A stretch of DNA of 64,000 nucleotides from Vitellaria paradoxa (Eukaryota > Streptophyta > Magnoliopsida > Ericales > Sapotaceae). Location of the stretch: positions 24,873,936 to 24,937,935 of the forward strand of contig CM034233.1 of assembly GCA_019916065.1 (NCBI GenBank), written 5' to 3'. Below the pieces are notes generated by a model. The model saw only the letters and a program-made list of their open reading frames with translations. It had not been told where the DNA came from and searched no databases. Of this stretch, positions 59,322 through 64,000 are shown one piece after another. The position numbers and the translations under genes were made by a program. The stretch's first letter is position 1. Each line of letters starts with the position of its first letter.

Positions 59322-61020
59322 TAAAATTTCAGATCCTTTACACCCAAATTACACCGACTCTCTTCATCTCAACATTTCATTATACATAGAATTCATACGC
59401 CGTAAAATCCTTCAAAGTCTCCTCTTGTTTTGGACTCAGCTTTCTCCGTAAACATAGAAACTATAAATTCACAATTAAAATATTTATCAGTACCAACCCA
59501 TAAGCTTCAATCTTCATCTGAATCCATACTTTACAAAACATAAGTAAGATCCAGAACAAAGCATCCACCCAAACGCTACGCAAAATCAAAATTTTCAAAA
59601 TGAAGTGAATTGGAAAGAAATGGACCTAAGATTCCACCGGAGAAATGAGCTTCGATGAGAATGTCTGTATGTATTTCACCTCTCAAGCAACGCCAAATGC
59701 AGATCTGATTGAGATTGAGAACTGACAGCGTGCTAACAAAGCAATGAGAGGAAGAAGAAATCAACACGGAATACAAACGCGGAATTGATGACAAGGTATG
59801 AACTGTAATAGCCAATCATCCAAAAATCTAAACTTTATTAGAATAACATTCTTCACTGAGAAAACCATACACATTTATATAATAATATGAAAATGGAGAA
59901 CAAACCAGGTCAGCTGGAGAGCGTCCACCTCCACCAGACACCCAAAACAAAGATAGTCCTCTTAAATAATGGTTTCAGAAGAGGAAATTAAATTGCGGAG
60001 GAATTTCGATTCAGTTGCTTCGAAAGCCAAACTTTAAATAAAAGAAAAACAAAATGGGGGAAAAGGTGGAGAGAAAGTGTGTTGGCTGACTTAGAAAGCG
60101 ATTTGGCCTAGAACCACCGCACCTGTGTACGTTAAAATGTCGGTTTCCCATAAAGCTTATTTTTCACCGGAAAAAGTTTTCCTTCGGAAAAAAGGTAAAA
60201 AATGGAAGGAAAGTTACAGAGGGGTTTTCAGGAAAGACGGGGGTTTCACATCTGTGTTTCTCCTTTAGCTTTCAGTGTTGGGGGTTGTTTGCCTTTCCTT
60301 TCTGGTAAAATTGAAAAGATAAAAGGAAAAGAAAAAGAAAGAGAGGGCGGTGTCCGTACGGTCGTGTATGGTTGGTTTGGCTCAGATCATATTAATCGAG
60401 AGTTCAACGAATTTCTTTTGCGTTTTAAAAATTAGATTCAGAATTAAATCCATTTTAATTTAAAATGAAATTAACTTAATTAAAAATATCGAGTTAGGCC
60501 ACTTTAATTTTCGAATTAATCAAAATCGGATTAGATCTTCAATTTTAAAGATAAGTTGATTTGCTCTTTTTTTTTTTTTTAATTCCTAAACATCTAAATA
60601 ATTAATATATATACATATATATATACTATATATTTATATTTTTCATGTTAGTTTTTACTTGGATTATTTTTAGATTGATTTTAAGTTCAATTTTGTTTAC
60701 TAACGAGAATCAAATCAAAAAAATCAAACGGTTAATTTTTTAATTCAAAATTAACGTAATAAAATTTAACCGGCCCCAATTAGAATATTGAATTTGTTTA
60801 ATTTTTGAATTATTTGATTTTTTTTTTGTATCTTTATATATGTAATTGAGTTAGATTTATGGGTTATCATCGATTTAAATTTTATTTTAAGAATTATGAA
60901 ATTAAAAATCGTTAAAATTAAAATTTAATGATTCAAATATTTAAATGACGAGCATGAATACATTTCTTTCACTCCTATACAGTGAATCTCTAGATTAAAA
61001 AAATGTAGATAACTTTGCCA
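59322..61020. other. PP2C upstream region and flanking AT-rich DNA
   Basis: 59322 to about 60120 has mixed composition and presumably contains the 5' leader, possibly with an intron, and the promoter. From 60420 on the sequence is AT-rich with AAATYGGTTT-type words. The open frame at 60202-60435 has no recognisable homology. Confidence 0.4.
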
Positions 61021-61326
61021 TTAAATTTTAATTTGCCATCCCCCCACCACCAAAGCGGCACCTCTTTTACTTGAGTTTTGATTTTTTTTTTTTTTTTTTT
61101 TTCGGTGGAGGCGGGGACCGCATCTAACCGGACGGTTGGGAACCACAGAGAAACATTGGTGCTCTGAGATTCGTGGGGAAAAGCTGACACGTGTTAGACA
61201 CAATGCGTGTGTTTCCGTGCAGGGATAATAATGGGAAAAGGCTTGACTTTTTTTGAATATTTTTGACTATCATAAATATATGTACTATTTTTCAGTAAAA
61301 TAAAATTTATTTTTATAATTTATTAA

Positions 61327-61872
61327 GGGTAAATTTTATTAATCTCCTCTTAGGTTTCTGACACGAACAGAAATCTCCCCTGAAGTTTTTGAAATAACAC
61401 TGACCTCCCTTTTTTACTAGATAAATTTTACTAACCTCCCCTGAGGTTTTTGAATGTGTAAATTTTTTATACAATCATATTCTTTGCATCGAAAACTTTT
61501 AACGAGTATTATTGTCGCTATTTTTTTGAATTCGTGGGAACAGATTTAAAAAATCGTTCTCACAGTTTGCTACTTTCTAAAAAAAAGATGTCAAAATCAA
61601 CCCAAAATTACATTTTATCTCAATTTATCCTAAAGTTTGCTACTTTTCAGAAAAAAAGACGCCAAAATCAACCGTAAACTATATTTTATCTCAATTTATC
61701 TCAATTTATCTTATTTTTTCTTACTTCAAACGGGACTTTTACGAGAAAAAATAGATCAGGGGAGGTTAGTGAAATTTATCTGGTAAAGAAGGGAGGTCAG
61801 TGTTATTTCAAAACTTCAGGGAAGGTTTCTGTTGGTATCAGAAACCTCAGCGGAGGTTAGTGAAATTTACCC
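61327..61872. mobile_element. Mutator-type foldback MITE with exact 9-bp duplication
   Basis: The left arm (61327 to about 61450) and the reverse complement of the right arm (about 61755-61872) match over about 115 bp: GGGTAAATTT, CTGAAGTTTT, GAAATAACACTGACCTCCCT and ACTAACCTCCCCTGA. The 9-mer ATTTATTAA is present on both sides (61318-61326 and 61873-61881). The interior shares a block with the MITE at 48382-48925. No coding capacity. Confidence 0.85.
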
Positions 61873-61881
61873 ATTTATTAA

Positions 61882-63090
61882 TTACCAAAAATTTGTTTCT
61901 TGAATCGAATTTTGCACCTGCTACGTTAGTGACCGTTGATGAGAGACCCAATCAAGCATTCGCGATTCGGGAAACTAATAATTATTTTCTAATTTTCTAT
62001 TCATTATTCGTCCAAATTTTTAAAAACAAATGAAAATCTACACCATTGCAATCATTGCTTCGTGAGGTCATACATCAATTTATAATTTGGAGCCTCAGAC
62101 TTAGGTTTAATCCTAAAATAACTCTCTGATGTTACGGTTTGGTGTTTAGTTTAATTGATTTTTTTATGAATAAAATGATAATTCCAGTTAAATTTGAATT
62201 TTACTATGATACAATAACCGCCATAGCGTGATCCTTTTGCATTAACGGTATAGAGTTATTCACCAATATTCCATTTATCTGTTCTACGGTTTGGCGTAGT
62301 CAATCATTTTCATTAATAATTATTTAAAAAATTTACTTGATGAATATTTTTTTTAACTTTTTGTTTAATAATATAATAATAATTAAACCTCTGTTTGTAG
62401 AGGGAACAATTGTCTTTATACCATTTGTACTTAATTGTACTTAGAGTAAATTCACTTGCATTATCTATATCTCATTCTTATACACTAATATTCTCTCTAC
62501 TCATAAATAAAATGTAATAGTAGACAACGTTACATTAAGTGGTCAAAAAACAAAATTATTCTTCTCTTCTTCTTTTTCGTTATTCTCTTTTCTCTTATTG
62601 TTATTTCATTTTTCGCTTTCCTCTGTTCTTCCACTTTTATTCAAATTCAAAGATATAATTACAAACCCAAGCACATTTAAAACCCCTAAATCAGTCAAGA
62701 CACTATAATTTAACTCAAAAAGTTAATATTGTTACAAAAAATCATGCCCTTGAAAATGGAGACTTGGAAGATGAGAAATTTGCTTGGAAGGGTATTTTGC
62801 CTATTCAACTTTTATTTTATTTTATTTTATTTTATTTTATTTTTTGGATATTAAAGACTTGTACTTTTATACATATGTGTCTCACGCATAATTAAGTTTA
62901 ATAATTCTGTCCAACTTTGCATACTAACGAGATACATAGGATGTAAGTAATTTTTAGTATAAGTATAGGAGATATAAAGGTAATCATCCCTTTATAGTTT
63001 TGCTATTGCCTATAAACTTATAAAACAAACATGCGCTTTAAAGATTGGATTATTTATTACATAATATTTTTGGCTAAATGTTCTCAAATC

Positions 63091-63124
<34 letters not shown>

Positions 63125-64000
63125 TTATCACAACATCAATCAAACACATACGAACTTCCTTTAAATATTTGGTTAAATAAAGATAGATTACAAATTATTT
63201 TAATATTATAACAACACTCATTATTTTATAAATATTAACATTGATCACTAACCATTAGTTAAAATATCAGTATTATTAGAATATTTATTTAATATATTTT
63301 CTTTACTCTTCCATGAAGATATAAAATGTTTAAAAATTATTTTTATAGCCTAATAATATTAAATTTGTATATGTTGATGAGTTGTTGAGAACGAGAAACG
63401 AAACCAATTTTAACAATTTCATATATTCAAATAAAGATAAATAATTTCTTTTTTGTAATTTTTTTTGTTATATCACTATTTTCATTAGGGTTTCATTTAT
63501 TTCAATGTAATTTTTTTTTTTGAAAAGCATATCTATTCATGTTTTAAATATATATATATATATTTAAAAATACAAGTAAATGTGGTGTGGTTTTTGACAA
63601 ACATTTTACATTGAAATAAATGGAGCCTAAATATCAAATAAAAAAATTAATGGTTATGATTATATATTAATTATATGTAAAAGAAAGAGTATGTGTTAGT
63701 GTATTATTAAAATCATAAAAAGAGAGAAGTTAACTGAAAGGATGTTGTCAGTTTGGTAACATTTTCGATCTGATGAGTCCGAATTAAATTATAGCCGATG
63801 ATGTCAATCCCAAGTTCAAATCATACAAAGTCTATATTTGTTTAGTCAAATATTTAAGAAATTTTCATGTAATTTACCCATTGTCAATAGCTTCTTCAGT
63901 AATCTATCAAGTTATTTTTAATATATATATATATATACTCATTGCATGGAAAATGAGATTTTTCTAGTTGAACAATTCTCGATCACCTCCACATGGTGTG
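61882..64000. other. Right-end intergenic DNA, nothing recognised
   Basis: AT-rich sequence with a (TTTTA)n microsatellite at about 62810-62842, a poly-A run at about 63093-63118 and AT repeats near 63549-63562 and 63920-63938. No gene was recognised. Confidence 0.4.

Overview
This is nuclear DNA from a flowering plant, probably a eudicot. It is AT-rich, its genes have plant-type GT-AG introns that run to several kilobases, and those introns and the spaces between genes are packed with MITEs, LINE fragments and LTR-element remnants. No bacterial, organellar or CRISPR-like content was seen. The species cannot be named from the sequence.

Layout. (1) 1-905: a decayed LINE reverse transcriptase on the minus strand, running off the left edge. 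(2) 1298-8757 (+): the last five recognisable exons of a plant metallo-beta-lactamase-fold (LACTB2-like) gene, carrying several indels and with its 5' exons not in the window. (3) 9643-11364 (+): a two-exon GT14 (Core-2/I-branching, DUF266-type) glycosyltransferase pseudogene. (4) 11365-23992: 12.6 kb of intergenic DNA with a 2-kb inverted repeat, tandem repeats and dispersed MITEs. (5) 23993-29574 (+): a second GT14 gene, two exons around a 4.4-kb intron, complete except for three single-base frame breaks. (6) 29575-37255: intergenic DNA with two Tourist-like MITEs. (7) 37256-40191 (-): a two-exon LRR receptor-like kinase. (8) 40192-49984: intergenic DNA with a 2-kb Mutator-like element bounded by an exact 9-bp duplication. 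(9) 49985-59321 (-): an eight-exon PP2C phosphatase whose last exon lies 6.5 kb from exon 7. That intron holds a nested non-autonomous LTR element carrying a fragment of CDC48. (10) 59322-64000: upstream and intergenic DNA with a Mutator-type foldback element.

The set GT14 - GT14 - LRR-RLK - PP2C appears to match a run of Arabidopsis chromosome 1 genes (about At1g68380 to At1g68410, from memory), so this looks like a conserved microsyntenic block inflated by transposons. The genes do not form a pathway: they are a Golgi glycosyltransferase pair, a plasma-membrane receptor-like kinase and a soluble phosphatase.

A recurring oddity is that the three otherwise complete genes (GT14 copy 2, RLK, PP2C) are each interrupted only by one-base frame breaks, all of them losses and several in homopolymers. 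Systematic assembly deletions explain this at least as well as independent pseudogenisation. I found no convincing undescribed biological system. The most unusual item is the CDC48 fragment captured inside the LTR element, together with a paralogous copy of the surrounding repeat that preserves the empty insertion site.
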